64,000 bases of DNA, taken from contig WOAB01000232.1 of the NCBI GenBank assembly GCA_027886185.1, forward strand, positions 1,550,001 through 1,614,000, read 5' to 3'. The notes under the pieces are model-generated. The model had not been told where the DNA came from. It worked only from the letters and a program-made list of their open reading frames with translations, and did no database searches. Positions 1-10,887 of the stretch are shown piece after piece. Source of the stretch: Rheum nobile. Taxonomy: Eukaryota > Streptophyta > Magnoliopsida > Caryophyllales > Polygonaceae. A program made the position numbers and the translations under genes. Every line of letters begins with the position of its first letter. Positions within the stretch are counted from its first letter, which is position 1.

Positions 1-2622
1 ACACATAAGCCAAGAGCTAAACCCTAACATAAACTGAAAGATCTAAAGGTATGCCTCCTATACTAAATGAAGACTATCTTTTATTACTCATTAACTTGTA
101 TTCTAATTACTGAATTATAACAAATTGCAATTATAGGTTTGAGCATTTTTCCTCCAAGATACACCTCTTATTCTGATTGAAGATATACAATAAGGTCATG
201 GTTCTATCTATTTACACTTAACATGACTATTTTAATATATTTTTTAACTCTATTCACTAATTATAATGATTTATTCATGGTATAGGAATGCCATGTGGGA
301 GCTCGGATTGGACTCAGAAATTACAAATTTTGGATTGGTATTGCTTAAGCTGTTTGAAAGACATAAAGGTATGTCTAGAAGTTAGTAGTTTAGTTTTAAA
401 CTCTGATTAATTTTTGCATAGAGTAGTCAGTAGATTAGCTTTATTACATAGTTTCAGTAACATGTAACTAAATCCGTAGAAGTCAAGTATAAACAATATG
501 ATTTTATTAAATCAGTTAGAGAGTTAACCTAAAGCATACAACTGAAGACTAATGATTTAGTTGTAAATAAACATAATCAAACATTACAAATCGAACCAGA
601 TAAACATAAACTATACCTTTTAGTTTCAATGCCTCCTAGGATTGAACAACTTCTTAGTTTTTTCTCTGCAATCATAACCATCAACTTAATCAAAAAATTA
701 GAAAGTACAATCAAAGAGATACAATGTTATTACAATATTTGTGCCTTATCTAGTGTAGTAAGTATTAGAATGTCAAACATTATTTCATGCTAAAAAATCT
801 TTCGTAATCGTCGTTTTGTCAAACATTAGAATCTTTCATTTTATTCTAATATTTGTGCCTTATCCAATGTAGTAAATAAATTCAGTTTAGTAGGTTTAAT
901 AAACTGTTATTACATGCTAAAGAATAGATAAAGTGACCAGAAGAATAATTATATAAACTTATTATTACATGCTAAAGAGTAACTAAAGAGTAGCTAAAGT
1001 GACCAAAAGACGTCAGTCACTTTGAAAGGCACAACACTTAACTATCTAACAATTATCAAACTAAATCAATAAGTAATGAGATTATGCTAGAAATGGGGAC
1101 ATCATTTAACAGATCCTCGGTCATTTAAAAATATGTGTTCATAAACTCATCTCTGTGCATTTCAGACTTAGGAAATAAAATTAGTTTGTAATCAGTTTTC
1201 TAATAACTACTTAATATTAACAAACATCTAAATCGTATAGAGTGTATACATAATATTATAATCAGTATTCAGTTTGACTATTTTCATCAATCAGTGCATA
1301 ATAATCAGTATATAATATCTCTGCAAACAAATAAGTTTAGTTCTTTGCACATACCTGCTAAATGATGAACAACCGATTGTGTAACTGTAATTTTGATATA
1401 GTTCAACTGTTTTGTACTAATATTGTGGGAGGAGCTGTAGTTTTATAACCCCTAAAAGCATTGAATTTATGCTGCAAGATCGTGCTGAAAGGATCAAAAT
1501 ATTTGGTTCTACACTTATGGAAAACATGGATATGTAGTATATTACTGACTTTAGGGTATCCTTTATTACATTTTTGAAATCTGCAGTATATTTGGAATAT
1601 CATTTATTAATGTTGACTTTAGGGTTTTGATTTTATTGTGCATATATTGTAGTTGGATTTTTTGTAATCAAATATGCACGGTTGTTTTTGGAAATTGGAG
1701 ATTTGTTATACTTTTGAGGCATTTAATAAAGTGTATTGTTATTTTTTGGGCAATCCAGTTTATTTGATTAGGAAAGTGTAGCAGGTTTATTTTTTGGGAC
1801 AGGTTCATTTGTGGTTCAATCAGCAGACTTTTTTTGGTTCAATCTAGCAGATTTAAATTTGCAGGAATTTTTTTGGTTTAGAAATGTGTATCAGACAAAG
1901 TTTTTGCAACGGGATCATTTTTGGTTCATTCCAGCATGTTAAATTTTGCAGCATTTGTTTTGGTTACAAAAGTGTATTTGTCATCAAGTTTAGTTTGTAT
2001 GCTATTTGTCATAGCACAACAGGTTGAGTTTTTTATGCTAAATCTGCATATATTAGATACATTGCATCTGTTTCACGGTTTTGTAACCAGCCGTGCATAT
2101 TGCAAATCTCCATATATTAGGTACATTGCACATTTGTGTTGGTTTTGTATGAGATTTGCATGTTTAGTATTTTTGCACAAAATCATACAGTTGGTCAGTA
2201 TTTTTATTTCATATCAAATCTGCATATATTAGCTTACCGAGAATAAAGTGGGAATATATTAATTAAGGAAATAAAGTAATATAAATTTATTCTGATTGAT
2301 CTTTAATTTAAGATAACTGTAGGATACTCCAAATTTGTGATTTTTAATTTAAATCTAAAAAAACCACATGCTGCCACGTGTCAAAATTAATACTGTGACG
2401 CCATGTGGCGATTTTTTTTTTGGATTATTGTAGGAGCGCCACGTGGCTTAGCAGGTATTTGCGTTTAGTAGTTATATAGTAGATTCAATATAATACAAAA
2501 TGAAATTTAAGCATAAAATAAAAGATTATTTTCACGATATTTATATGTGCAATAAATAATTGATTTATCTAGATTTGAACTTGAACCTATAATATATAAT
2601 TGATTATGATTAAATATTTTTA
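1..2622. other. AT-rich intergenic stretch, no confident gene
   Basis: No open frame here looks like a protein. Positions 1740-2230 hold loose degenerate repeats built on a 'ttttggttcaatc-agcag' theme. One weak exon candidate lies at 286-368: it follows 'tatag', ends at 'aaag' before 'gtatgt', and stays open for 27 codons (beginning NAMWELGLDSEI). No partner exon was found, so it may be chance or part of a gene outside the window. Confidence 0.5.
2373..2447. promoter_or_regulatory. cluster of G-box-like CACGTG/CATGTG palindromes
   Basis: Three palindromic motifs fall within 75 bp: gccacgtgtc at 2373, cgccatgtggcg at 2399 and gcgccacgtggc at 2436. G-boxes are bound by plant bZIP and bHLH factors. 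There is no clear gene next to the cluster, so a promoter role is only inferred. The sites may also belong to an old repeat. Confidence 0.3.
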
Positions 2623-2630
2623 CATATAAC

Positions 2631-2981
2631 CAGTGTTTTAAAAATCCCCGCATAAGGTCACCTAGGCCCCGTCTAGGCGCTAGGCGGTCATCCACCGCCT
2701 AGGGCCGCCTAGGCGAGATGAAGTCTTAGATGTTGTGGAAGTAACAACATTTTAGGAGATGACGAATGTATAGACCATAGTTTTGGACGAAGCTTTGTAA
2801 AATAAGGCCTATTATTATAGATCAAACCTCATCCCAACATAGTTTTATAAATATTAATGGATTTGGAAGAACAATGTAAAATAATCACATGGATCACGCA
2901 TTAATTTTTAATCCGTCTAGCCGTCTAGGCGATAGGCCCCCCTCACCGTCAAACTTCCGCCTAGCGACTTTTAGAACATTG
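2631..2981. mobile_element. hAT-type MITE with 8-bp target duplication
   Basis: The element starts cagtgttttaaaaatc and ends in its imperfect inverted complement (gacttttagaacattg). Subterminal sequence is rich in cgcctaggcg-type motifs at both ends. It is flanked by a perfect 8-bp direct repeat, catataac, at 2623-2630 and 2982-2989. An 8-bp duplication with CAGTG-like ends is characteristic of the hAT superfamily. At 351 bp with no coding capacity it is non-autonomous. Confidence 0.85.
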
Positions 2982-3134
2982 CATATAACATAGTTATTGC
3001 TTTGCAAAAATAAAATTATGAAACAAATGTATAGATGGCCAATATATAAACATATATATGAAAAGGTTAAAATTGAGATTTAAACCTTTAACCTTTTTCT
3101 TATTAGTCACAACATAAACCATTGAGCTATAGTA

Positions 3135-4934
3135 CAACAATAACAACAATTGACCCAGTAAAGTTTCACCAACGGCAGAGTCTGGGGGGTTTAGATATAC
3201 GCATCCATACCCCGAAGTAATTTGAGAGGATGTTTCCTGATAGACCCAAAAGAGACTGACACACAGGCAGAAAAATAAGCAGAAAATAACCAAAAACAAA
3301 CCAAAGCAAAGAAACACTTCATGTCCAAATCAGTCCTCTACCCTAATCTTTTCCCTCCAAAGCTTTCTGTTCTGAGCCATGTCCTCTGTGTGTGTCAGGA
3401 GAGTCAGATTATGCTGAACTACCTCTTTCCATCTCTTTTTTGGTCGACCTCTACCTCGACGAAACTCGCTGAACAATAACCCTTCACATCTACGCACTGG
3501 TGCATCAGGCTGTCTCCTCTGCACATGCCCAAACCATCGGAGTCTAGATTCGTGCAACTTGTCTCTAACGTCTGTCACTCCAATCCTCTCTCTAATTGAA
3601 TCATTTCGGATCCTGTCCATCCGGGTATGTCCGCACATCCAGCGTAGCATCCTCATCTCTGCCACCATCAGCTTCTGTTCTTGATCTTTTCTCGTCGGCC
3701 AACATTCTGCACCGTACAATAACGTCGGCCTAACTACCACCTTGTAGAACTTGCCCTTTAGTTTGAGTGGCACTTTCTTATCACATAGAACTCCTGATGC
3801 GCCTCTCCATTTTTGCCAGCCCATCTGTATTCTATGCTTAATGTCTGTATCTATACCGTCGTCGCTTTGTACAATAGACCCCAAATACTTGAAAGTCTCC
3901 TTCTTTGGGATGACCTCCCCACCAAGATGAACCTCGGCTCCCGTCACATCGCCTCTACCAAAGGTGAACTCAACATACTCTGATTTAGTCCTACTCAACT
4001 TAAAGCCCTTTGACTCAAGCTTCTCCCTCCAAAGTTCTAGCTTACTGTTGACCCCATTCCTAGTCTCATCCACTAGCACAATGTCGTCAGCAAACAACAT
4101 GCACCATGGTACCTCACCCTGTATTGTCCCTGATAGCACATCTAACACTACAGTAAATAGAAACGACTTAACACCGACCCTTGGTGCAAACCGACGTCGA
4201 CCCGAAAGTACTCTGTGTCTCCTCCTGGGGTATACACGCTAGTCAAAGCACCCTCGTACATGTCTTTTAGGATTCTAATGTACGAGCCTGATACTTGCTT
4301 CGCTTCCAAGCACTCCCAAATTAGTTTTCTTGGCACTCTATCATACGCCTTCTCCAAATCAACAAAGACCATATGTAAGTTTCTCTTCCTTTCCCGATAC
4401 GCCTCTACCAACCTCCTTATTAAGTGAATGGCTTCCATAGTCGACCTTCCCGGCATAAAACCAAATTGATTTTCGGACACGCTTATAAGCTTTCTCAACC
4501 TTACCTCTACTATTCTCTCCCACACCTTCATTGTGTGACTAAGGAGTTTGATATCCCTGTAATTGTTACACTGTTGCACATCCCCCTTGTTCTTATATAA
4601 CGGAATCAACTTGCTAAGCCTCCACTCTTCGGACATTTTTGTTGTCCTGAAGATAACATTGAAGAGTGTCGTGAGCCAATCTAGGCCTTTTACCCCCAAG
4701 CACTTCCAAACCTCAATTGGGATCTCGTCTAGTCCTACTGCTCTCCTGCTCTCCCGACTAGCCCCAGGATCTATTTTCTCTTTCACCTGAAGTTGTTCTG
4801 CCTCAGGTAATTGTTTGCAGCGATCATCAAGAGAGAAGATATACGAGGACAGAGGATGAGATACAATGATGAAAAGCATGTCGCACAACACACTGTTTCT
4901 TCGTGCTTCATCAGCCGTCAATGTATGTTCAACA
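3135..4934 (-). mobile_element. 5'-truncated RTE-clade LINE
   Basis: This is a non-LTR retrotransposon copy on the minus strand. It is bounded by a perfect 15-bp direct repeat (cattgagctatagta at 3120-3134 and 4935-4949), the expected target-site duplication of target-primed reverse transcription. Its 3' end, reading minus, finishes in short TTG-rich repeats (acaacaataacaacaa on plus, 3134-3149), as is usual for RTE elements rather than a poly(A) tail. Only the reverse transcriptase and the C-terminal region remain. The N-terminal endonuclease is missing, so it was dead on arrival. Confidence 0.85.
3330..4921 (-). pseudogene. RTE LINE reverse transcriptase, frameshifted remnant
   Basis: Two minus-strand reading frames (4921-4148, then 4148-3330) together cover most of an RTE-type reverse transcriptase. 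The first carries the fingers/palm region with GFMPGRSTMEAIHLIRR and FVDLEKAYDRVPR. The second carries the catalytic [10 protein letters not shown] box and the C-terminal block with [16 protein letters not shown] and [10 protein letters not shown]. They join in different frames at about 4150, so a one-base change has broken the ORF. The endonuclease domain is absent. The catalytic aspartates of the FADD box are intact, but the frameshift lies just before it. The clade call comes from remembered plant RTE sequences. Confidence 0.85.
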
Positions 4935-5289
4935 CATTGAGCTATAGTAACATCTTTAATTTATAATGAAATGCAAACAAAAAAATAAGCATGATTTTTT
5001 TAATTGATTTATGAATTGAATGAGCATTAATTGTGCAAAATGTCTACTTTATATGTTTATAGATAGATACACTACATGGTAACGTATTAAGAGTACGTTT
5101 GAATTTCCGGAGATAATGCATTAAATTGTAACCATATTTGCGATATCCAAACGACAAACGTACCCTCACCCGTTATTTTTTAATTAGTGCACTACCGGTT
5201 CAACTTAACCCGGTTTGAGCTAAATCGGTTTTAAAACGGGTTTTAAAAAAGAATCTGGGCGCACCTCGTAGCGTCACAAAGTGGTGCGG

Positions 5290-6086
5290 ATGATAAATAT
5301 TATGGTGCGAAAATCTCTCCCGTTCCAAATACACCCCAGAGAGTCAGAGACATCGATCTTCCTCTCCTAGATCTAGGGTTGGCACAAGGGACTAGAGGCC
5401 GAGGATGCGGGTGTGAGCCGCTTGGAGGCTGCGAAGGGTGCGGGCCGCTTTGAGGCTGTGTTAGTGCGATTGCTTGAAGGCTCAAGGGGCGTAGGTGCGA
5501 GCCGCTTGGAGGCTGTAAGGGGTGCGGGTGCGAGCCGGTTTGAGGGTGTGAGCCGCTTGGGGGCTGCTAGGGTGGTTCGAAGTTTGATTGGTGGTAATCC
5601 GACCTCGACCGCAACTTCAAATTTCCTGGTACGCACTTGCCCCATCTTCTAGGGTTCACTTCTTCAATCCGAAATCAATTTTTTGTTGTCTAAAAATGTA
5701 ATGTTACTTCTGCAATTGTGCTTTCATTGCTATTGAGTATGGACTAAATTTACCATGATATGAGTTGTAAATGTGCTTTGTTTGTTTTTGACTGATTATT
5801 GCTCAAGGTTGCTAAAAGCTACGTATGAAGTGCATATATATAAAAGAAGACAACACCAGCTTCTACTTAAATTTACGAACAGATCCAATAGAAGCATATG
5901 ATTTTTTGTTTGAAATCTGAATGATTTTCTTTCTGATGAAAAAGAAAAATTATCTTTACCTGTTTGATTCACAGATTACCGATAAGCTGTATTATATGTA
6001 TCATAAGCAATTGCTTTGATGTGCAGAGAAGGTGATAATAACAATTTGAAGTAGCCTAGACCAGAGAAGTATTTATCAGTAATAGA
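5290..6086 (+). other. promoter, 5' leader and leader intron of the LYR gene
   Basis: Positions 5330-5628 look like a non-coding first exon. Its end (ttcctg before gtacgcac) is a reasonable donor, and an acceptor ending gtgcag occurs at about 6026, shortly before the start codon at 6087. Within it, 5405-5575 is an imperfect minisatellite of gagccgcttggaggctg-like units. The frame over these repeats has no ATG start and is not called. Transcript ends are inferred. Confidence 0.4.
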
Positions 6087-7467
6087 ATGGGTTCGGAAGC
6101 TTTACATGCTATGAAAATTTACCGCCATCTTGTCAGATCGGTTAGGAAGCACATTGGTAATGAAGACTACAAGCGACACTTTATCGACTACATAACAGAA
6201 GAGTTCAAGAAGGACCGTGTATTGTCAGACCCATCATCTGTTCAGAATAAATTGAAGCTTGCTCGTGATTATGCTTACTTGCTTAACAATGTTCACCATC
6301 AGAAGGTAATGCCTCGTTTTCTTCAGCATAATTCTTTAACCATGAAGGCCTCAATGCCACCGCAAATTAGGTGCAAGGAAGATTTGTTCTATGTCGTTCA
6401 GCTTCTAAATTTGTGGTTGCTCTCAGGCTTTGGGTATTGGCCTTTTCATCTATGATATGATCTTTTCATCTAGCGTATTTTGGGAAGGGTTTTGGAAAAG
6501 AACTTGCCACTATAAAACTGTCTAAATGGAGGGTTTTTCTATAGTTAATCAGATGCATACATTGATAGCAAGCCACTTCAGAAAATATTTTAGGAGATTC
6601 AAACAAGTGGTAGTCTGGAAGAGTCAAGTACTCAACAATGTTTTTAGTTTTTACATTATCTCTTTTTTATGTTTCCTATTTTATATAACTGGTATTTGTA
6701 TGTTTAGCAGCTATAAATTTTTGTATTAGGAACAGTTTTGGAGGAGTTCTATAGTAATGGTAGTCCCAGACTCCCAGACGATTACCTTTTTTTAGCTTTG
6801 TCCAGTGTTACTCCATACTGACTTTGAGTTTATTGGAGTCAGTTGTTCAGAATATGCAAATTTAGTAATCACTCTCCCACTCGTTTCTGTCAAATTTTTA
6901 TGAGCTTTCTCTAGTGTAGTACCAAACGTGACATTGAGTTTATTGAAGTCAATTGCTCAGGATGCGAACTTTGTTCACTCTTCCACTCGTTTCTATAATA
7001 CAAGCTATAGGAAAACAATCTTTATACTGAGTAGGTTTAGTGTATTGAGAGTTTTTATTAAGTGCATACAAGTTATTGGAAAACCATCTTCTCAACTGAG
7101 TAAGTGTAGTGCATTGATGCATACAAGGTGTTGGAAAACCATATTCTGAACCGAGTTGTGGGCCAGTTAAACCATTCTTAGGGTCACTGTATAGATTCAG
7201 GCAGGACTTGATTAAAGGAATTAGCTTTTCAAAATACTTGGATAATGGTATTGCATATTCAGAAGTGCATTTATTCATGTTTTGCTTAATGAGATTCAGG
7301 TTTAGTGTATTGAGAGTTTTTAAACTTGTTTCTATTTCATGCCCTTTTTGCAGGAGTTGCTCTTCTCTTACAACATTGCAGTAGACAGATCCGATGAGAT
7401 GAAAAGGATACTCGGCAAGTCTGCTTCCAGTGTAGGCCTTCAGCTTCCTGAAGTGTACCAACCTTGA
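6087..7467 (+). CDS. LYR-motif (complex 1 LYR family) protein, 2 coding exons
   Basis: The coding exons are 6087-6305 and 7354-7467, joined in phase 0 to give 110 aa. The donor is aag|gtaatg and the acceptor tttttgcag|gag. The protein starts MGSEALHAMKIYRHLVRSV; I11-Y12-R13 is the LYR-like tripeptide, followed by the basic helix and the conserved F (KRHFIDYITEEF). It ends SVGLQLPEVYQP. LYR proteins are small mitochondrial adaptors that bind acyl carrier protein and help assemble Fe-S or respiratory complexes; the exact client of this one is unknown. The length suits a single-domain member. The frame reads on past 6305 only into intron. The intron (6306-7353) contains internally repeated segments around 7037 and 7296. 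The family call is good, the orthologue is not determined. Confidence 0.82.
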
Positions 7468-8114
7468 CTATCATGGGTTTAACAGGAACCATGTAAGTTG
7501 ATTTCAGAAGCAGGTACTGAAACAGGAATTCCATCTTCCTCTCTAGTCATTAGTCAAGCAAAAGAAGAATATGAAAAAATAATGTCATCAGATGATGGTA
7601 CTAAATGTACAAGCTCTGTGGTTGCAGCTACTGAATTTAGAGTGTTTTTATTCAGTTTTTGGGTTTAAACGTCAATTCCATATCATTCTTTAAGAGTAAA
7701 AGAAAGAAAGATATTCCAAGGGAATTTGTTGACACATAATGATGTCTATCATGTCTCTTTGTCCTCCTTGGGCACATGTGTATTTGACCATTTTTGGGAT
7801 GGCTTACGCTTCCTCAATCTCAGCCACAAATTTATCGAATAACTCCAGGACAAGTAGATAACCTTCTAAACCCCAAGAAAATGATTTGAAATTTGGGTTC
7901 GAGTTAAAAGCATATATATTGTCTGGTTCCTTCGTATAATGATTTGTATGGGCTTTACCAATAACAAGATTTGGGTTTCAAAAAACTGATTTCAAAGAAA
8001 GTTGACCAAATTTAGGAATCGAAGGAATTGACATTTCCAACCCGATTTCCACTACTTCGGTTTTAGTTTATACTTAATTATCGATGTAGGATGTAGCTTT
8101 AAAACGGTTACTTA
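7468..8114. other. 3' flank of the LYR gene, no further gene seen
   Basis: The first 200-300 bp are probably 3' UTR. No ORF or RNA gene is supported. The segment leads directly into the tandem array at 8115. Confidence 0.4.
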
Positions 8115-8269
8115 GGATTTGTTTGATAAGGGTGTTTATAAATGATTTTTGTTTATAAAGAGGTTTTTTTGAAAAAGTGGGGTTTGAAATTTGAATATTA
8201 AATGTTATGAAAAAATGTGAAATGAGAAAAAAAAGTGTTTTGTTTATAAATATTTTCCCAAACAGGCCC
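8115..8269. mobile_element. Tourist-like (PIF/Harbinger) MITE, copy in unit 1
   Basis: This is a 155-bp element starting ggatttgtttg and ending caaacaggccc, with imperfect inverted ends. TTA flanks it on both sides (8112-8114, 8270-8272), the target used by PIF/Harbinger elements. Further copies carried along by the tandem duplication lie at 8894-9049 and 10071-10224. Confidence 0.6.
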
Positions 8270-8450
8270 TTAAACAAAAGCTAGTTGGTTTCTCCTTTTT
8301 AACTAGTTTTCTTCTGGGTCTATTTTAATTAGTTTTTTTTAAAGATTGGATCTTGAAAAATCTTTGACATTATATTATATTGCCAACTAATTTTCTAAGA
8401 CATTTTATGATATTCTAAGCAAACTCATGTCTAGGTTACCAAAGTTTATA

Positions 8451-8713
8451 CTCTCTCCCATGAAAATACTTGTTTTTTTAACCTTTAAGTTTTGTCAACT
8501 AATACTTATCATTTTAAGTATTTTACTCATCACTTTATAAATTTACCCTAATGATTGATAAGAGGTTAATAGTTGTGATTTTTTTTTGTTAATAGTTGTG
8601 ATTTTAACAAAAGTAATCAGTAGTATAATAAATAAGGATATATTAGTACTTTTGATAAAAAAATTTTAAATAGTAAAAATGCTAAAAGAACAAGTATTTC
8701 TAGATGGATGGAG
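8451..8713. mobile_element. Stowaway-like (Tc1/mariner) MITE, copy in unit 1
   Basis: This 263-bp element begins ctctctcccatgaaaatac and ends in an imperfect inverted copy (gtatttctagatggatggag). It is flanked by TA dinucleotides (8449-8450, 8714-8715). CTCCCTCC-type ends plus a TA target are typical of Stowaway MITEs. Other copies lie at 9230-9492 and 10406-10668, with a 5'-truncated one ending at 9890. Confidence 0.75.
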
Positions 8714-8893
8714 TAGTTTGATATGATAATGTAATTTACACTAAGCAATACTACTTGACGATAATGTACGTTTAAGGTAAAAATCTTATCACGATGTTAC
8801 TCATAGATTCAGTTTTAAAATCTTTGAATTTTTTTTGTCTATAGACCCAGAATGAAAATTTTATGTTTGACAAATAATTTATTGCTTTTATTA

Positions 8894-9049
8894 GGGTTTG
8901 TTTGATAAGGGTATTTATAAATGATTTTTGTTTATAAAGAGGTTTTTTTTGAAAAAGTGGGGTTTGAAATTTGAATATTAAATGTTATGGAAAAATATGA
9001 AATGAGAAAAAAAAGTGTTTTGTTTATAAATATTTTCCCAAACAGGCCC
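8894..9049. mobile_element. Tourist-like MITE, copy in unit 2
   Basis: This matches the element at 8115-8269 almost base for base and has TTA on both sides. It was copied by tandem duplication, not by a separate insertion. Confidence 0.6.
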
Positions 9050-9229
9050 TTAAACAAAAGCTAGTTGGTTTCTCCTTTTTAACTAGTTTTCTTCTGGGTC
9101 CATTTTAACTAGTTTTTTTAAAGATTGGATCCTGAAAAATCTTTGACATTATGTTATATTGCCAACTAATTTTCTAAGACATTTTATGATATTCTAAGCA
9201 AACTCATGTCTAGGTTACCAAAGTTTATA

Positions 9230-9492
9230 CTCCCTCCCATGAAAATACTTGTCTTTTTAACCTTTAAGTTTTGTCAACTAATACTTATCATTTTAAGTAT
9301 TTTACTCATCACTTTATAAATTTACCCTAATGATTGATAAGAGGTTAATAGTTGTGATTTTTTTTTGTTAATAGTTGTGATTTTAACAAAAGTAATCAGT
9401 AGTATAATAAATAAGAATATATTAGTATTTTTGATAAATTTTTTTAAAATAGTAAAAATGCTAAAAGAACAAGTATTTCTGGATGGATGGAG
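9230..9492. mobile_element. Stowaway-like MITE, copy in unit 2
   Basis: This is the counterpart of 8451-8713, with cleaner ctccctcccat terminal sequence and TA on both flanks. Confidence 0.75.
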
Positions 9493-10070
9493 TAGTTTGA
9501 TATGATAATGTAATTTACACTAAGCAATACTACTTGACGATAATGTACGTTTAAGGTAAAAATCTTATCACGATGTTACTCATAGATTCAGTTTTAAAAT
9601 CTTTGATTTTTTTTGTCTATAGACCCAGAATGAAAATTTTATGTTTGACAAATAATTTATTGCTTTTATTGACTAATACTTATCATTTTAAGTATTTTAC
9701 TCATCACTTTATAAATTTACTCTAATGATTGATAAGAGGTTAATAGTTGTGATTTTTTTTTTTTGTTAATAGTTGTGATTTTAACAAAAGTAATCAGTAG
9801 TATAATAAATAAGGATATATTAGTACTTTTGATAATTTATTTTAAAATAGTAAAAATGCTAAAAGAACAAGTATTTCTAGATGGATGGAGTAGTTTGATA
9901 TGATAATGTAATTTACACTAAGCAATACTACTTGACGATAATGTACGTTTAAGGTAAAAATCTTATCACGATGTTACTCATAGATTCAGTTTTAAAATCT
10001 TTGAATTTTTTTTGTCTATAGACCCAGAATGAAAATTTTATGTTTGACAAATAATTTATTGCTTTTATTA

Positions 10071-10224
10071 GGGTTTGTTTGATAAGGGTATTTATAAATG
10101 ATTTTTGTTTATAAAGAGGTTTTTTTTAAAAAATGGGGTTTGAAATTTGAATATTAAATGTTATGGAAAAATATGAAATGAGAAAAAAAGTGTTTTGTTT
10201 ATAAATATTTTCCCAAACAGGCCC
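10071..10224. mobile_element. Tourist-like MITE, copy in last unit
   Basis: This is the counterpart of 8115-8269 in the final unit, with TTA on both sides and small length changes in its A and T runs. Confidence 0.55.
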
Positions 10225-10405
10225 TTAAACAAAAGCTAGTTGGTTTCTCCTTTTTAACTAGTTTTCTTCTGGGTCCATTTTAACTAGTTTTTTTTAAAGA
10301 TTGGATCCTGAAAAATCTTTGACATTATGTTATATTGCCAACTAATTTTCTAAGATATTTTATGATATTCTAAGCAAACTCATGTCTAGGATACCAAAGT
10401 TTATA

Positions 10406-10668
10406 CTCCCTCCCATGAAAATACTTGTCTTTTTAACCTTTAAGTTTTGTCAACTAATACTTATCATTTTAAGTATTTTACTCATCACTTTATAAATTTA
10501 CCCTAATGATTGATAAGAGGTTAATAGTTGTGATTTTTTTTTGTTAATAGTTGTGATTTTAACAAAAGTAATCAGTAGTATAATAAATAGGGATATATTA
10601 GTACTTTTGATAAATTTTTTTAAAATAGTAAAAATGCTAAAATAACAAATATTTCTAGATGGATGGAG
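10406..10668. mobile_element. Stowaway-like MITE, copy in last unit
   Basis: This is the counterpart of 8451-8713 in the final unit, flanked by TA, with ctccctcccat at the left end and atggatggag at the right. Confidence 0.75.
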
Positions 10669-10848
10669 TAGTTTGATATGATAATGTAATTTACACTAAG
10701 CAATACTACTTGACGATAATGTACGTTTAAGGTAAAAATCTTATCACGATGTTACTCATAGATTCAGTTTTAAAATCTTTGAATTTTTTTTGTCTATAGA
10801 TCCAGAATGAAAATTTTATGTTTGACAAATAATTTATTGCTTTTATTG

Positions 10849-10887
10849 CCCCCCCCCCCTCCCCTCCCCTCCCCTCCCCTCCTCCTC
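10849..10887. repeat. poly-C / (CCCCT)n microsatellite
   Basis: A run of C followed by CCCCT repeats and CCT ends the tandem array abruptly. The complementary strand has G runs that could form a G-quadruplex. Confidence 0.95.

Larger units (their letters stand above)
8115..10848. repeat. tandem array of a ~778-bp unit, about 3.5 copies
   Basis: Near-identical units start at 8115, 8894 and 10071 with the same (g)g(g/a)tttgtttgataaggg sequence. The units at 8894 and 10071 end in the same 'attgcttttatt' string. A partial unit (about 9672-10070) lies between the second and last full units and lacks its first ~380 bp. The array stops at a C-rich microsatellite at 10849. Differences between units are scattered single bases and short T-run changes, so the amplification is fairly recent. 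Each full unit contains a Tourist-like MITE and a Stowaway-like MITE, entered separately. No coding capacity is seen. Confidence 0.9.

Noticed and set aside
5413..5652. 79-codon repetitive frame (SRLEA repeats)
   Set aside because: It has no ATG start and lies in a minisatellite in the probable 5' leader. The repeat creates the open frame.
8115..10848. CRISPR-like or centromeric satellite array
   Set aside because: The unit is ~778 bp with only about 3.5 copies, contains MITEs and is plant DNA. It is a local tandem duplication.
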